A stretch of 64,000 nt of DNA, taken from contig QIAA01000041.1 in assembly GCA_003224905.1 (NCBI GenBank), forward strand, positions 1-64,000, written 5' to 3'. Of the stretch, positions 45,761 to 55,200 are shown piece by piece (positions within the stretch are counted from its first letter, which is position 1; each line of letters begins with the position of its first letter). The stretch is from Acidobacteriota bacterium. GTDB taxonomy: Bacteria > Acidobacteriota > Terriglobia > Terriglobales > Acidobacteriaceae. The position numbers and the translations under genes were made by a program. A model generated the notes under the pieces. The model worked only from the letters and a program-made list of their open reading frames with translations. It searched no databases and had not been told where the DNA came from.

Positions 45761-46123
45761 TTAGTGGGTTTTTCCTCCTTTAGTCTCGTGTGCGTGTTCT
45801 GCTTCCACGAATGCTTTCAAGCTGGTGAGGTTAGCCTGCCAGAAGACGCGATAGTGCTCCAGCCAGGAGTCAACTTCTTTCAACGGCTCGGGATTGAGAT
45901 AGTACCAGCGGCGCCGTCCTTCGCGCCGCTCCTGTACCAGGTGCGCACGCCGCAGCAGACGCAGATGCCTGGAAATCGCGGGCCGCGAAATCGGGAAGGT
46001 GCGGGCGATCTGACCAGCGGGGTGGCTGCCGCGCCGAAGCATATCAAGGACGGCGCGCCGGGTTGGGTCCGCCAAGGCGTGGAAAGCAGCTTCCCGCGAA
46101 TATGTAACCTTACGGCTACGCAT
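45761..46123 (-). CDS. ArsR-family winged-helix transcriptional regulator
   Basis: 120 residues with a compact winged helix: FHALADPTRRAVLDMLRRGS, HPAGQIARTFPISRPAISRH, LRLLRRAHLVQERREGRRRW, YYLNPEPLKEVDSWLEHY. No metal-binding Cys cluster (CxC) is present, so it is of the SdpR-like, non-metal group that is commonly linked to SRPBCC genes. It heads the operon 46123-44554 and probably represses itself through the inverted repeat just upstream. Confidence 0.93.
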   Translation of the reverse strand: MRSRKVTYSREAAFHALADPTRRAVLDMLRRGSHPAGQIARTFPISRPAISRHLRLLRRAHLVQERREGRRRWYYLNPEPLKEVDSWLEHYRVFWQANLTSLKAFVEAEHAHETKGGKTH

Positions 46124-46128
46124 AATGC

Positions 46129-46144
46129 GTAACTATACGGTTAC
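46129..46144. promoter_or_regulatory. Possible ArsR operator
   Basis: The inverted repeat GTAAC-N6-GTTAC lies five bases upstream of the ArsR-gene start. Position and symmetry suit an autoregulatory operator; binding is inferred. Confidence 0.35.
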
Positions 46145-46355
46145 ACGAAATATCATGTCAAGTGATTTCGCGCGCGGCAGAGCAGCGCATCGAGATCCGA
46201 GGGTCGTGGAGGAGAAAGCCGATGCCGTTCGTAGGAGGGGAACTTTCACCACGGTCCAATTTGTCTGGAAAGCCGACTTCCGATTTCAAAGCAACAGAAA
46301 GCCACAGGTATGACGTTGGTGGAATGTTCCGCCGAAGGGGATGATTCGCCCTCCT

Positions 46356-46382
46356 TTGAGAACAACCCTTGTGCCTTATAAT
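46356..46382 (+). promoter_or_regulatory. Possible sigma-70 promoter for uvrA
   Basis: A perfect TATAAT (46377-46382) has TTGAGA 15 bases upstream (46356-46361), ~90 bases before the uvrA ATG. No LexA-like palindrome was recognised. The rest of 46145-46472 holds no gene. Confidence 0.4.
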
Positions 46383-46472
46383 TGAAGGATTCCGTAGCCC
46401 TCCTGAAGCCACTAGCGTTCCCGCCTCGCGTGGAATATGTGTGGCCGGGCTGGCCGCTACGGGTCGGCACTG

Positions 46473-49391
46473 ATGTCCACTGAAAGCATTGTTGTTCGCG
46501 GGGCGCGGGTTCACAACCTCAAGAACATTGATTTTGAAATCCCGCACAATTCGCTGACGGTAGTTACCGGTGTCTCGGGCTCCGGCAAGTCTTCCCTCGC
46601 CTTCGACACGATCTACGCCGAAGGTCAGCGCCGGTATGTGGAATCGCTTTCCGCCTACGCGCGGCAATTTCTGGAGCGAATTGAGAAGCCGGACGCTGAC
46701 GTCATCGATGGCATTGCGCCGGCCGTGGCTATCCGGCAAAAAAATACCACCCGCAACCCTCGCTCTACGGTCGGTACGGCCACAGAAATTTACGATTACC
46801 TGCGCCTGCTCTTTGCCCGCATTGGTCGAACGTACTGCATTCAATGTGGAAACGAAGTCAAGAAAGACACTGTGGATGAAGTTGCCGCAGCAGTGCTGAC
46901 CCTTGCCGAGGACACACGATTGCAGGTGTTCTTTCCTGTGCAAACAGCCGACGCGAGGGAGGATCGGGCGCCAGCACCCAAGAGTCGCGGAAAGAAGAAA
47001 CTCAAAGCTCAGGCGGTCTCCGAACGACTGAAGGAGCGCCTCTTCGACCTGCGCAAGCGCGGCTTCAACCGGCTGTACCAGAACGGACAAGTCTACGAAT
47101 TTTCGACTCCAGAGTCGTTGCTTGATTTGAACTTTGCCGAGCCGGTGTTTGTACTTGTGGACCGGCTGTCAATTTCGGCTGAGGCTCGTGCCCGCGTGGT
47201 TGACGCAATCGAGATCAGCTACCGTGAAGCCGGAGAGGTTATCTTCGAGCCGGCTCCGCGGGATGATGAACCCGGGCAGCGCCTGCGTTTCTCTCAGCGA
47301 TTCGAATGCAAGCGCTGCAACATTCGTTATGAAGAACCCGAGCCGCGCCTGTTCTCGTTCAACAATCCTTATGGCGCCTGCCCTCGCTGCCAGGGATTCG
47401 GCAATACGATTGACTTCGATCTCAATCTTGTGATCCCGGACAAATCGAAGACGCTGAACGAAGCGCCGATTGATCCGTGGACCAAGCCCAAATATCGTCC
47501 TTACTTTACCGAGCTGAAACGGTTCGCGCGACAGGCAGGCATTCCGCTGGATGTACCCTGGGCCGAGCTCGATCCCGAGCATCAGCGTCTGATCATTGAA
47601 GGGCAGGGCCGCTTTCCTGGCATCCGCGGATTCTTCCAGTATCTCGAACGCAAGAAGTACAAACTACACGTCCGCGTGTTTCTAAGCCGATACCGCGGCT
47701 ATTCGACCTGCTCAACGTGCAATGGCGCGCGCCTGCGCGTCGAAGCCCGACAGATCAAGATCAACGGCAAAAATATATGTGATGTCTGCTGCATGACCGT
47801 GGAACAGGCGGCGCAGTTCTTTGAACAATTACAACTGACTGATCAGGAAGCCGGGATTGCGGAGAAGCTGCTGGAGGAGATCCGCGAACGCCTGCGTTTT
47901 CTGAACGACGTCGGATTGGAGTACCTGACGCTGGATCGCCTGTCCTCGACGCTTTCAGGCGGCGAAGCGCAACGAATTCAGCTTGCGACCTCCCTTGGCT
48001 CGCGTCTGGTGGGAACGCTCTACGTGCTTGATGAGCCCTCGATCGGCCTCCACAGCCGGGATACACATCGGCTGATCAAGATCCTGCATGATCTCCGGAA
48101 TCTGGGGAACACAATCCTGGTAGTCGAGCACGATCCTGACGTAATGTTCGCGTCGGATCGCATTCTCGACCTCGGCCCAGGAGCAGGAGAGAACGGCGGC
48201 AAGGTCATTGCCGAGGGTACGTATCAGGAAATCCGCCAAGCCCCGGCTTCTCTGACCGGACGTTATCTCTCCGAGGAACTGCGGATTCAAGTACCCAACG
48301 TGCGCCGCAAGCCAGGCTCCCAGCAGATCACCATCTGCGGCGCACGTGCGCACAATCTGAAAGGGATCAATCTGAATATTCCCTTGCGAATGCTGGTCGC
48401 GATCACCGGGGTTTCCGGGTCGGGTAAGTCAACCCTGTTGCATGATGTTCTATACCAGGCACTCTCAGCTGCAAAGCGCCAGACGAATGGCGGTCCGCTT
48501 CCCTCGCCGGGTTGGGACCGTTTGGAAGGCGCGGAGTTCATTGATGACGTAGTCCTTGTGGATCAGTCGCCGATCGGGCGAACTCCGCGTTCCAATCCAG
48601 TTACCTACATCAAGGTCTTCGACGCGATCCGCGAGCTGTTCGCTTCCCTTCCCGAAGCACAAAAGCGGAGCTTCACCGCGGGTTATTTTTCGTTCAATGT
48701 TCCCGGAGGCCGCTGCGAAACCTGCCAGGGGGACGGCACGGTAACAGTTGAAATGCAATTCCTTGCAGATGTGGAGCTCATCTGTGAAGAGTGCAAAGGT
48801 AGCCGCTACAAACCACAAGTGCTGGAAATCCGTTATCGCGGCAAGAACATCCACGACGTTTTGAATCTGACAGTAAAAGAAGCGCTGCAGTTCTTCGCCA
48901 GCGTGCCAAGGATCACTGAAAAGCTGCGGGTGCTGGAGGAAGTTGGGCTCGGGTATCTGCGCCTGGGTCAGTCGGCAACCACCCTCTCCGGAGGCGAGGC
49001 GCAACGCATGAAGCTGGCGGCGCATTTGCAACCGGCGTCTCGTGACGTAGGCCGCCCGTCGAGTCCTGCAAAAGGCAACCGGTTGAGAAACCGGATGCTC
49101 TATATCTTTGATGAGCCAACTACGGGGCTGCACTTCGACGATGTGAGCAAGCTGCTTTCCGCTTTCAGGCGTCTAATTGAAGCGGGAGGTTCCGTTCTGG
49201 TGATTGAGCACAATCTGGAAGTTATCAAAACGGCAGATTGGGTAATTGATCTGGGACCGGAAGGCGGCGAGCGTGGTGGACAGATCGTAGGTGTAGGTCC
49301 GCCGGAGACGATCGCATGTTTGCCTAATTCGTATACGGGCAGGTTTCTGACCCGGGTCTTGAACGGGAACGGTTCGAATGCGCGGAACTAG
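46473..49391 (+). CDS. uvrA: UvrA, excinuclease ABC subunit A
   Basis: 972 residues from ATG 46473. UvrA scans DNA for bulky lesions and loads UvrB in nucleotide excision repair. Two ABC modules are visible: Walker [21 protein letters not shown] and [20 protein letters not shown]; signatures [20 protein letters not shown] and [20 protein letters not shown]; Walker [13 protein letters not shown] and [12 protein letters not shown]. Zinc sites: CKRC..., CPRCQGFG with CSTCNGARL, and [12 protein letters not shown]...CEECKGSRY. Length is normal. Inserts at residues ~165-185 ([14 protein letters not shown]) and before the last Walker B ([17 protein letters not shown]) are charged and variable. Confidence 0.98.
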   Translation: MSTESIVVRGARVHNLKNIDFEIPHNSLTVVTGVSGSGKSSLAFDTIYAEGQRRYVESLSAYARQFLERIEKPDADVIDGIAPAVAIRQKNTTRNPRSTVGTATEIYDYLRLLFARIGRTYCIQCGNEVKKDTVDEVAAAVLTLAEDTRLQVFFPVQTADAREDRAPAPKSRGKKKLKAQAVSERLKERLFDLRKRGFNRLYQNGQVYEFSTPESLLDLNFAEPVFVLVDRLSISAEARARVVDAIEISYREAGEVIFEPAPRDDEPGQRLRFSQRFECKRCNIRYEEPEPRLFSFNNPYGACPRCQGFGNTIDFDLNLVIPDKSKTLNEAPIDPWTKPKYRPYFTELKRFARQAGIPLDVPWAELDPEHQRLIIEGQGRFPGIRGFFQYLERKKYKLHVRVFLSRYRGYSTCSTCNGARLRVEARQIKINGKNICDVCCMTVEQAAQFFEQLQLTDQEAGIAEKLLEEIRERLRFLNDVGLEYLTLDRLSSTLSGGEAQRIQLATSLGSRLVGTLYVLDEPSIGLHSRDTHRLIKILHDLRNLGNTILVVEHDPDVMFASDRILDLGPGAGENGGKVIAEGTYQEIRQAPASLTGRYLSEELRIQVPNVRRKPGSQQITICGARAHNLKGINLNIPLRMLVAITGVSGSGKSTLLHDVLYQALSAAKRQTNGGPLPSPGWDRLEGAEFIDDVVLVDQSPIGRTPRSNPVTYIKVFDAIRELFASLPEAQKRSFTAGYFSFNVPGGRCETCQGDGTVTVEMQFLADVELICEECKGSRYKPQVLEIRYRGKNIHDVLNLTVKEALQFFASVPRITEKLRVLEEVGLGYLRLGQSATTLSGGEAQRMKLAAHLQPASRDVGRPSSPAKGNRLRNRMLYIFDEPTTGLHFDDVSKLLSAFRRLIEAGGSVLVIEHNLEVIKTADWVIDLGPEGGERGGQIVGVGPPETIACLPNSYTGRFLTRVLNGNGSNARN

Positions 49392-49412
49392 TTGCTTGAA
49401 ACACCTTTCACA

Positions 49413-50768
49413 ATGTTGCAAACAGGAGTGCTTGCTAACCGAAAGCTGAGGTCACGAACGCACCTTTACAGGATCAGCGTGCTTGTGATGCTGGTTTTCC
49501 TGGCGAGCGAAGGGTTTCTCTTTTGTCAGAGCAGCGGCAAGACCGTTCGCCATCATAAGGTCGCCGAAGCAGATAACCCTGCCGACCTCACTCAAGCGGA
49601 ATCGGCGATCGAGAAGAAGGACTACACAACTGCTGAATCCTTACTCCGAACATTTGTGAGCTCTGATCCAGGAAACTACCAGGCTTGGTACGACCTGGGA
49701 TTTGTTGAAAATGCGATGGGGCAACAAGAAGAATCCATCGCAGCCTATCGCAAGTCGGTGGCCGCGAAGGCGGATGTGTTTGAATCCAACCTCAACCTCG
49801 GACTCATGCTGGCAAAAACCGGGCAGCCTGATGCCGAGCAGTTTTTGCGCGCCGCAACGAAATTGAAACCGACCGCGCAGCCCGAAGAGGGGCAGTTTCG
49901 CGCCTGGTTATCCCTGGCGCAAGTTCTGGCAGATAGCAAACCGGAGGAAGCCCTCGACGCGTTTGTGCACGCTTCCGAGTTAAGGCGTAATGATCCCGAG
50001 CCTCATCTTTCAGCAGGGCAATTGCTGGAAAGAAACAATCGGCTTGCAGAAGCGGAGCGGGAATACAAGCAAGCACTGGCGCTCGAGGCGTCGTCCAGTG
50101 ATGCGCTCATCGGCCTGGCCAACGTTTACATGCGCGGCAAACGATTCGCTGAAGCCGATGACGTCCTGGCCAAGCTCGTGGCTATGCGTCCGGACGATTC
50201 CCGGACGCACATAGAGCTAGGCCGAGTGCTTGCCGCCGAAGGGAAGACCGACAAGGCTATTTCGGAATTGCAAGCGGGGCTGAAACTGGCGCCCGATGAT
50301 GAACAAGTTGAGCGGGATCTCGCTGACATTTACGTTGAGGCGAAACGCTATGCCGAGGCAGAAACGCTGTACCGTTCGATGCTGGCGAAGAAGCCGCAGA
50401 ACGCTGACGTACGTCTGGCATTGGGAGAGACGCTTTTGAAACAGCGCAAGTTTCCCGAGGCGCAGGATGAACTGCTCGCCACTGTCAAGCAGAGACCTGA
50501 GTTGGGTGCTGCCTACGGCGATTTGGCCGCGGCTGCCAATGAAAACAAGAATTACGATTTGGCGATCAAAGCACTCGATGCCCGCGCCAGACTGATACCG
50601 GAGATTCCGGTCAGCTACTTTCTTCGGGCAACCGCCTACGATCATCTGCGCGCCTACAAGCAGGCGGCGGAGAACTACCATCGTTTTCTTGAAGTAGCTG
50701 ATGGCAAATTCCCCGATCAGGAGTGGCAGGCGCGGCATCGGCTAATCGCCATCGAGCCCAAGAAGTGA
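49413..50768 (+). CDS. Exported tetratricopeptide-repeat protein
   Basis: About 451 residues from ATG 49413 (a TTG at 49392 is possible), following uvrA by 21 bases. A hydrophobic signal or anchor is ISVLVMLVFLASEGFLFC. About ten TPR units follow: YTTAESLLRTFVSSDPGNYQ, AWYDLGFVENAMGQQEESIA, AEREYKQALALEASSSDALI, AEADDVLAKLVAMRPDDSRT, AEAETLYRSMLAKKPQNADV. TPR arrays scaffold protein complexes. It probably forms a cell-envelope unit with the next two secreted proteins, with which it is packed end to end; the partners are unknown. Confidence 0.9.
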   Translation: MLQTGVLANRKLRSRTHLYRISVLVMLVFLASEGFLFCQSSGKTVRHHKVAEADNPADLTQAESAIEKKDYTTAESLLRTFVSSDPGNYQAWYDLGFVENAMGQQEESIAAYRKSVAAKADVFESNLNLGLMLAKTGQPDAEQFLRAATKLKPTAQPEEGQFRAWLSLAQVLADSKPEEALDAFVHASELRRNDPEPHLSAGQLLERNNRLAEAEREYKQALALEASSSDALIGLANVYMRGKRFAEADDVLAKLVAMRPDDSRTHIELGRVLAAEGKTDKAISELQAGLKLAPDDEQVERDLADIYVEAKRYAEAETLYRSMLAKKPQNADVRLALGETLLKQRKFPEAQDELLATVKQRPELGAAYGDLAAAANENKNYDLAIKALDARARLIPEIPVSYFLRATAYDHLRAYKQAAENYHRFLEVADGKFPDQEWQARHRLIAIEPKK

Positions 50769-50771
50769 GAC

Positions 50772-51212
50772 ATGCGTAGAAGCGTCATCATCTTCGCTGT
50801 GCTGTTATCGATCACTGCGGCGACGTTCGCCTGGAACGCGACCGACGTTGAACAGCTAAAAAGCCGGGTGCCGTCGGCCCGTGTAGAAGAGCTGCCATCC
50901 CTGTGTACGCAAATTGCCAAGAAACAAGCCGATTCAGCAGACAATTTTTACAAAGAGGGTAAGGTAGATGAGGCCCGCGCAGCAGTTGGCGACGTGGTGA
51001 ATTACTCCGATAAGGCGCGCGACGCAGCGATCCGTTCCGGCAAGAAGGTCAAAGATACTGAAATAGCGGTCCGTAAAATGGCAGAAAAGCTGCGCAACAT
51101 CAAGCGCACTCTGGCATTTGAAGATCAGGCGCCGGTACAAGGCGCCATTGACCGCTTAGAGCAGATGCGGACCGACCTGTTTGAAAGGATGTTTGGAAAG
51201 AAAAAGAAATGA
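50772..51212 (+). CDS. Small secreted helical protein, unknown function
   Basis: 146 residues. Signal peptide RRSVIIFAVLLSITAATFAW. The mature part is alpha-helical and charged (QLKSRVPSARVEELPSLCTQ, IAKKQADSADNFYKEGKVDE, MAEKLRNIKRTLAFEDQAP, ending MFGKKKK). No known domain is recognised. It begins three bases after the TPR gene and overlaps the next gene (ATGA), so the three are co-translated. Confidence 0.8.
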   Translation: MRRSVIIFAVLLSITAATFAWNATDVEQLKSRVPSARVEELPSLCTQIAKKQADSADNFYKEGKVDEARAAVGDVVNYSDKARDAAIRSGKKVKDTEIAVRKMAEKLRNIKRTLAFEDQAPVQGAIDRLEQMRTDLFERMFGKKKK

Positions 51213-51766
51213 AGATCACGCCCACTATTGTTTCGGCTATCGTTGTGCTCACAGCCTGGAGCATGCGCGCCGACCCGCGGCGCGATCCGTTGACTCCGCC
51301 GGAAGTTGATCAGCTCCGCGACACCGCTCAGGAACCCGAGCAGCGACTCAAGCTCTACGTCAAATTCACGCGCGCCCGGCTGGAAACGCTGGATAAAGCT
51401 CGTAACGATCCGCAGGTCACCGATCGAGGACAGGCGATTCATGATCGCTTGCAGGATTTTTTGGATCTCTTCGATGAACTGAACGACAACGTCGATACCT
51501 TCGCCGACCGAAGAGCGGACCTGAGAAAGGCTTTGAAGACGGTTATAGAGGCGGACACGGAATTCGGCGCCAGGTTGCGTGCCTTAAAAGACCAGGCTGG
51601 CTCAGGCAAAGAAACTGCGAGGGGCTACGATTTTCTGCTCACGAACGCTCTCGAGACATTAGCTTCCAGCGCACAAGACCATCGAAAATTGCTGGCTGAG
51701 CAGGAAGAACTAGCGAAGCAAAAGAAACTAATAAAACCCGACCCCGCCCAGCAAGGGCGTCGATGA
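51209..51766 (+). CDS. Small secreted helical protein, unknown function
   Basis: 185 residues with signal-like N-terminus TIVSAIVVLTAWSMRA. It is mostly helical (QRLKLYVKFTRARLETLDKA, HDRLQDFLDLFDELNDNVDT, FADRRADLRKALKTVIEADT, HRKLLAEQEELAKQKKLIK). It has a strong likeness in composition to the preceding gene, with which it overlaps by four bases. No recognised domain. It is likely a periplasmic partner of the TPR protein. Confidence 0.8.
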   Translation: MKITPTIVSAIVVLTAWSMRADPRRDPLTPPEVDQLRDTAQEPEQRLKLYVKFTRARLETLDKARNDPQVTDRGQAIHDRLQDFLDLFDELNDNVDTFADRRADLRKALKTVIEADTEFGARLRALKDQAGSGKETARGYDFLLTNALETLASSAQDHRKLLAEQEELAKQKKLIKPDPAQQGRR

Positions 51767-51815
51767 GTTTGCCTGTTCTTATCCCCCTTAAATCAGAAGC
51801 TGACAGGAAAGAACC

Positions 51816-51848
51816 GGTTCTCAGTTGTCAGTTCTCGGTTCTCAGTGG
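51816..51848. repeat. Degenerate GTTCTCAGT-type repeat
   Basis: Short imperfect copies (GGTTCTCAGTTGTCAGTT, then CTCGGTTCTCAGTGG) lie in the gap between the helical protein and the SprT-like gene. Confidence 0.5.
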
Positions 51849-51897
51849 ACCCGAAGTACGGATAATACGTGACAGCGGCGTGCTAACTTAATACTCG

Positions 51898-52584
51898 GTG
51901 AAAGACGGGCTGTTGCAAATCTTTCAGGATGCCTACCGCGAGCTAAGGCCTCGCGCAGCAATCCCTGATCTCGCAATTCAATTCTTCGGCTTCGTTGATG
52001 TGAACAATACGATCCGTCTTCGGGAAGGCAAGCTCATCGTTCGACTTTCGGACCTGCTGGAAGGTGCTCCGGAGCCAGTGCTGCGAGCGATCGCGCATAT
52101 CCTTTTTGCCAAGATGTACCGGAAACCGATTGAACGCCAGCAAGCTACATGGTATCGACGTTACGTCTCGAGTCAGCATATCCGGGAGAAAGCTCACCTT
52201 CTGCGGCAGATGCGTGGCCGCAAGCGCATCGAAACGCCGCTCGGACAGGTCCACAACCTGGAAAACATCTTTGACGAGCTGAATACCCGTTTTTTTTACG
52301 GACTGCTGGCCCGCCCGGAACTAACCTGGAGTCAGGACCATGCGCGCAACAGCCTGGGCCACTATGATCCCGCGCATAATGCGATTGTGGTCAGCCGCAT
52401 CTTCGATCAGGCCCGCGTTCCCCGCTACGCCCTCGAATACATCGTCTATCACGAGATGCTTCATTTAAAACATCCCGTGAAGCTGCGCGGCAGCCGCCGG
52501 TGCGTGCATTCCCCGGAGTTCCAAGCAGAGGAAAAGCTCTTCCCCCGGCTACAGGAAGCAAAACAATTTATCAAACGCTTGTAA
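51898..52584 (+). CDS. SprT-like zinc metalloprotein
   Basis: 228 residues from GTG 51898. An N-terminal half of unknown function precedes a SprT-like domain: LENIFDELNTRFFYGLLARP, LTWSQDHARNSLGHYDPAHN, AIVVSRIFD. The zinc motif is HEMLHLKHPV at about residue 189, with a third ligand in CVHSPEFQAEE. SprT-like proteins are putative metalloproteases. The zinc-finger tail of classical SprT is absent. No signal peptide, so it is cytoplasmic. Confidence 0.85.
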   Translation: MKDGLLQIFQDAYRELRPRAAIPDLAIQFFGFVDVNNTIRLREGKLIVRLSDLLEGAPEPVLRAIAHILFAKMYRKPIERQQATWYRRYVSSQHIREKAHLLRQMRGRKRIETPLGQVHNLENIFDELNTRFFYGLLARPELTWSQDHARNSLGHYDPAHNAIVVSRIFDQARVPRYALEYIVYHEMLHLKHPVKLRGSRRCVHSPEFQAEEKLFPRLQEAKQFIKRL

Positions 52585-52692
52585 TCCAGATAACCGCCGA
52601 AGTTTGACGACTGGTCCTGTCAAGACTATTCTAGGTATTGATCCTAGTTGAAACTCAGTTGCAACAAGCGTTGCAACTACTCTAAGAGCAAA

Positions 52693-53943
52693 ATGTTACA
52701 AGCATTCATCGTCACCCTGCGGGAGGGTGTTGAAGCTGCGCTGATCGTGGGCATCACTCTCGCTTATCTGAGCAAGATCGGCCGCCAGGACTTGCGCAAA
52801 CCCGTGTACTCCGGATTGGCTGTTGCGTCGATCGGCGGGGTTGGAATTGCAATTCTTCTTGCCCGGACTCATCTCAACCAGGACATCTTCGAGGGTTGGA
52901 TCATGCTCGCGGCGGCTTTCTTCGTCATCACCATGATCGTTTTCATGATGAAGACAGGCCGCAAGCTTAAAGGCCAAATTGAGACCAAGGTCGGCGCTCT
53001 GGCCGGTCGCAGCTCCTGGGTGGGACTTTTCCTCTTCGTCTTTCTCATGGTACTGCGCGAGTGGGTGGAGACGGTGCTCATGCTGGGCGCTGTCTCACTG
53101 AACTCCACGGAACTTCTGAGTGCGTTGGGAACTCTGCTCGGCATCGGTGCGGCCGTTCTGTTCGGCGTTATGTTCGTAAAGGGCAGCGTGCGGGTGAACC
53201 TGCAGAAATTCTTCCGGATTACGACCGTGATTCTGTTCTTCGTCGCGGCGCAACTGATAATTTCCAGCCTGCATGAACTTTCGGAAAATGGAGTGCTCCC
53301 TTCTTCGCGAAGGGAAATGGCGATTATTGGACCGATCGTCCGGAATGACTTGTTCTTCTTCGTGACGATCCTGGCTCTGGCGGCGCTGATGGTGTTGTTC
53401 GAAGTCAAACGCCGCGAGCCGGCTTGCCTTCCCGCTTCCGCCGCTGAGCGCCGCAAAGCAATCTGGAGCGCCCGCCGCGAGCGCTTGTGGATGGGTTCGG
53501 TGTATGCAAGTTCATTCCTGTTCATTACGCTGGCCACGGCAGAGTTCATCTATACGAAGAGTGTGAGCGCGCTCTCTCCGGCCACACCGGTAACATTCAC
53601 GAATGGCGAGGTGCGAATCCCGGTGTCGCAGCTATCCGACGGCGATCTGCACCGATTCCAGGCAACCAAGAACGGAAGCGAGATTCGGTTTTGGCTTTAT
53701 CAAAAGCCTGACGGCAAGGTTGCGACCGTTTTCGATGCCTGCCAGATCTGCGGCTCCGTGGGGTTCTACAAGAGCGCCCAGGGTGTGATTTGCAAAAATT
53801 GCGCGGCTCCGATTACTGGGCAATCTGTGGGCACCGCAGGTGGCTGCAATCCTATTCCCCTGAACGCCGAGCAAACCTCGGACGCCATCGTGATTCGCGA
53901 AGCGGAAGTGGCAGCCGGGGCGAAGTGGTTCCAGCAGCAATAG
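52693..53943 (+). CDS. FTR1-family iron permease fused to a DUF2318-like C-terminal domain
   Basis: About 416 residues from ATG 52693. The FTR1 part (1-~275) has seven hydrophobic segments and two REXXE-type iron-binding motifs: REGVEA at residues 10-15 and REWVET at 122-127. The C-terminal ~130 residues (VRIPVSQLSDGDLHRFQATK, EIRFWLYQKPDGKVATVFDA, CQICGSVGFYKSAQGVICKN, CAAPITGQSVGTAGGCNP) match DUF2318, with two CxxC pairs likely binding a metal or haem. FTR1 permeases move ferric or ferrous iron. In Campylobacter jejuni FTR1 (Cj1658) and the DUF2318 protein (Cj1660) are separate genes in the p19 locus; here they are fused. Confidence 0.92.
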   Translation: MLQAFIVTLREGVEAALIVGITLAYLSKIGRQDLRKPVYSGLAVASIGGVGIAILLARTHLNQDIFEGWIMLAAAFFVITMIVFMMKTGRKLKGQIETKVGALAGRSSWVGLFLFVFLMVLREWVETVLMLGAVSLNSTELLSALGTLLGIGAAVLFGVMFVKGSVRVNLQKFFRITTVILFFVAAQLIISSLHELSENGVLPSSRREMAIIGPIVRNDLFFFVTILALAALMVLFEVKRREPACLPASAAERRKAIWSARRERLWMGSVYASSFLFITLATAEFIYTKSVSALSPATPVTFTNGEVRIPVSQLSDGDLHRFQATKNGSEIRFWLYQKPDGKVATVFDACQICGSVGFYKSAQGVICKNCAAPITGQSVGTAGGCNPIPLNAEQTSDAIVIREAEVAAGAKWFQQQ

Positions 53944-53946
53944 ATT

Positions 53947-55200
53947 ATGTTCCTGCGGCTGGTGTACGAATCCTTCCGACGTCAGAAACGGCGCAAACTG
54001 CTGGCGGCGATTGCGGTCACTCTGGGCGCGGGGGTAGCAACCGCGATGATCGCAGTTGCCACCGATATCGGCGACAAGATCAGCCGCGAGCTGCGAACCT
54101 ATGGGGCCAACCTAGTTATTACTCCCGAAGAAGATACGCTTGAGGTTGAAATCGGAGGCCTAAATCTCAAGCCGCCGAGCGACGGCGGCTATCTGAATGA
54201 GTCCGACCTGCCCCGAATCAAAGGGATGTTCTGGCGCAACAATATTGTGGGGTTTTCTCCCATGCTTCCGGTCAACGTCACGGTAAACGGCACCAGCATT
54301 CCGCTGCTCGGAACTTACTTTTCCAAGCCGCTTAGTTTCGGCAAGGATAAGTTTGCGGCCGGAGTTCGTAGCACCCATCCCTGGTGGAAGGTCACGGGCG
54401 AGTGGCCAGGTGATGATTCACAAGAGGTTCTAGTAGGGGAAGGACTGGCGGCACAGCTTAAGTTGCAAACGGGGGATAGCCTCGAGGTTAACCACGAGAA
54501 GCACCGCATTTCTGGAATTCTCACAAGCGGCGGCATTGAAGATGACCAGATCGTAGCTCCTCTTTCCATTGCTCAGCAGATTCTCGGCAAACCCGGAGCC
54601 GTGCGGCGCGTCTACGTGAGCGCGGTAACAAAACCTGAGGATGAACTGGCGCGGCGTGATCCAGCAAGCATGTCTCCCGAGATGAGGGACCGCTGGTATT
54701 GCTCGCCTTATCCGCAATCTATTGCATTTCAGTTGCAGGAAGCGATCCCACACTCGCACGCGAAACAGATTCGCCAGGTAGCGCAAAACGAAGGCAAAGT
54801 TTTGTCTCGGATCAAGGGATTGATGCTTTTGATTACTATCTCCGTGCTGCTCGCCTCTGCTCTCGCTGTTTCAGCTGCCATGGCGACGGCGATGTTTGAA
54901 CGGCGGACTGAAGTGGGCCTGATGAAGGCATTGGGGGCCGGTGACGTTCGCGTTGCGGCGCTGTTCTTTACAGAAGCGATGTTGCTCGCGCTAATTGGCG
55001 GCGCCATAGGGTTTGCTTGGGGAGCGCTACTGGCGCGGTTCATTGGCCGATCGATTTTCGATTCAGAAATCAGCATCCAGCCGGTGCTTCTGCCGGTCAT
55101 TCTCACGATTGCCGGGGTCGTCACATTTGCGGGGAGCGCGGCTGCCATTCGAAGGGCAGTGAAGTTTGATCCTGTGTACGCACTGCGAGGAGAGGCATGA
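53947..55200 (+). CDS. FtsX/MacB-type permease, first of two
   Basis: 417 residues, starting three bases after the FTR1-gene stop. The first helix is LLAAIAVTLGAGVATAMIAV. A periplasmic domain follows (RTYGANLVITPEEDTLEVEI, DSLEVNHEKHRISGILTSGG), then three C-terminal helices of the FtsX domain (KGLMLLITISVLLASALAVS, RRTEVGLMKALGAGDVRVAA, LIGGAIGFAWGALLARFI, VTFAGSAAAIRRAVKFDPVY). It overlaps the second permease by four bases. It corresponds to Cj1661/Cj1662-type permeases of the p19 iron locus. Confidence 0.92.
   Translation: MFLRLVYESFRRQKRRKLLAAIAVTLGAGVATAMIAVATDIGDKISRELRTYGANLVITPEEDTLEVEIGGLNLKPPSDGGYLNESDLPRIKGMFWRNNIVGFSPMLPVNVTVNGTSIPLLGTYFSKPLSFGKDKFAAGVRSTHPWWKVTGEWPGDDSQEVLVGEGLAAQLKLQTGDSLEVNHEKHRISGILTSGGIEDDQIVAPLSIAQQILGKPGAVRRVYVSAVTKPEDELARRDPASMSPEMRDRWYCSPYPQSIAFQLQEAIPHSHAKQIRQVAQNEGKVLSRIKGLMLLITISVLLASALAVSAAMATAMFERRTEVGLMKALGAGDVRVAALFFTEAMLLALIGGAIGFAWGALLARFIGRSIFDSEISIQPVLLPVILTIAGVVTFAGSAAAIRRAVKFDPVYALRGEA

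Noticed and set aside
46158..47090. 310-codon minus-strand frame opposite uvrA
   Set aside because: Complement of UvrA's first ABC module; high-G+C antisense frames are often open.
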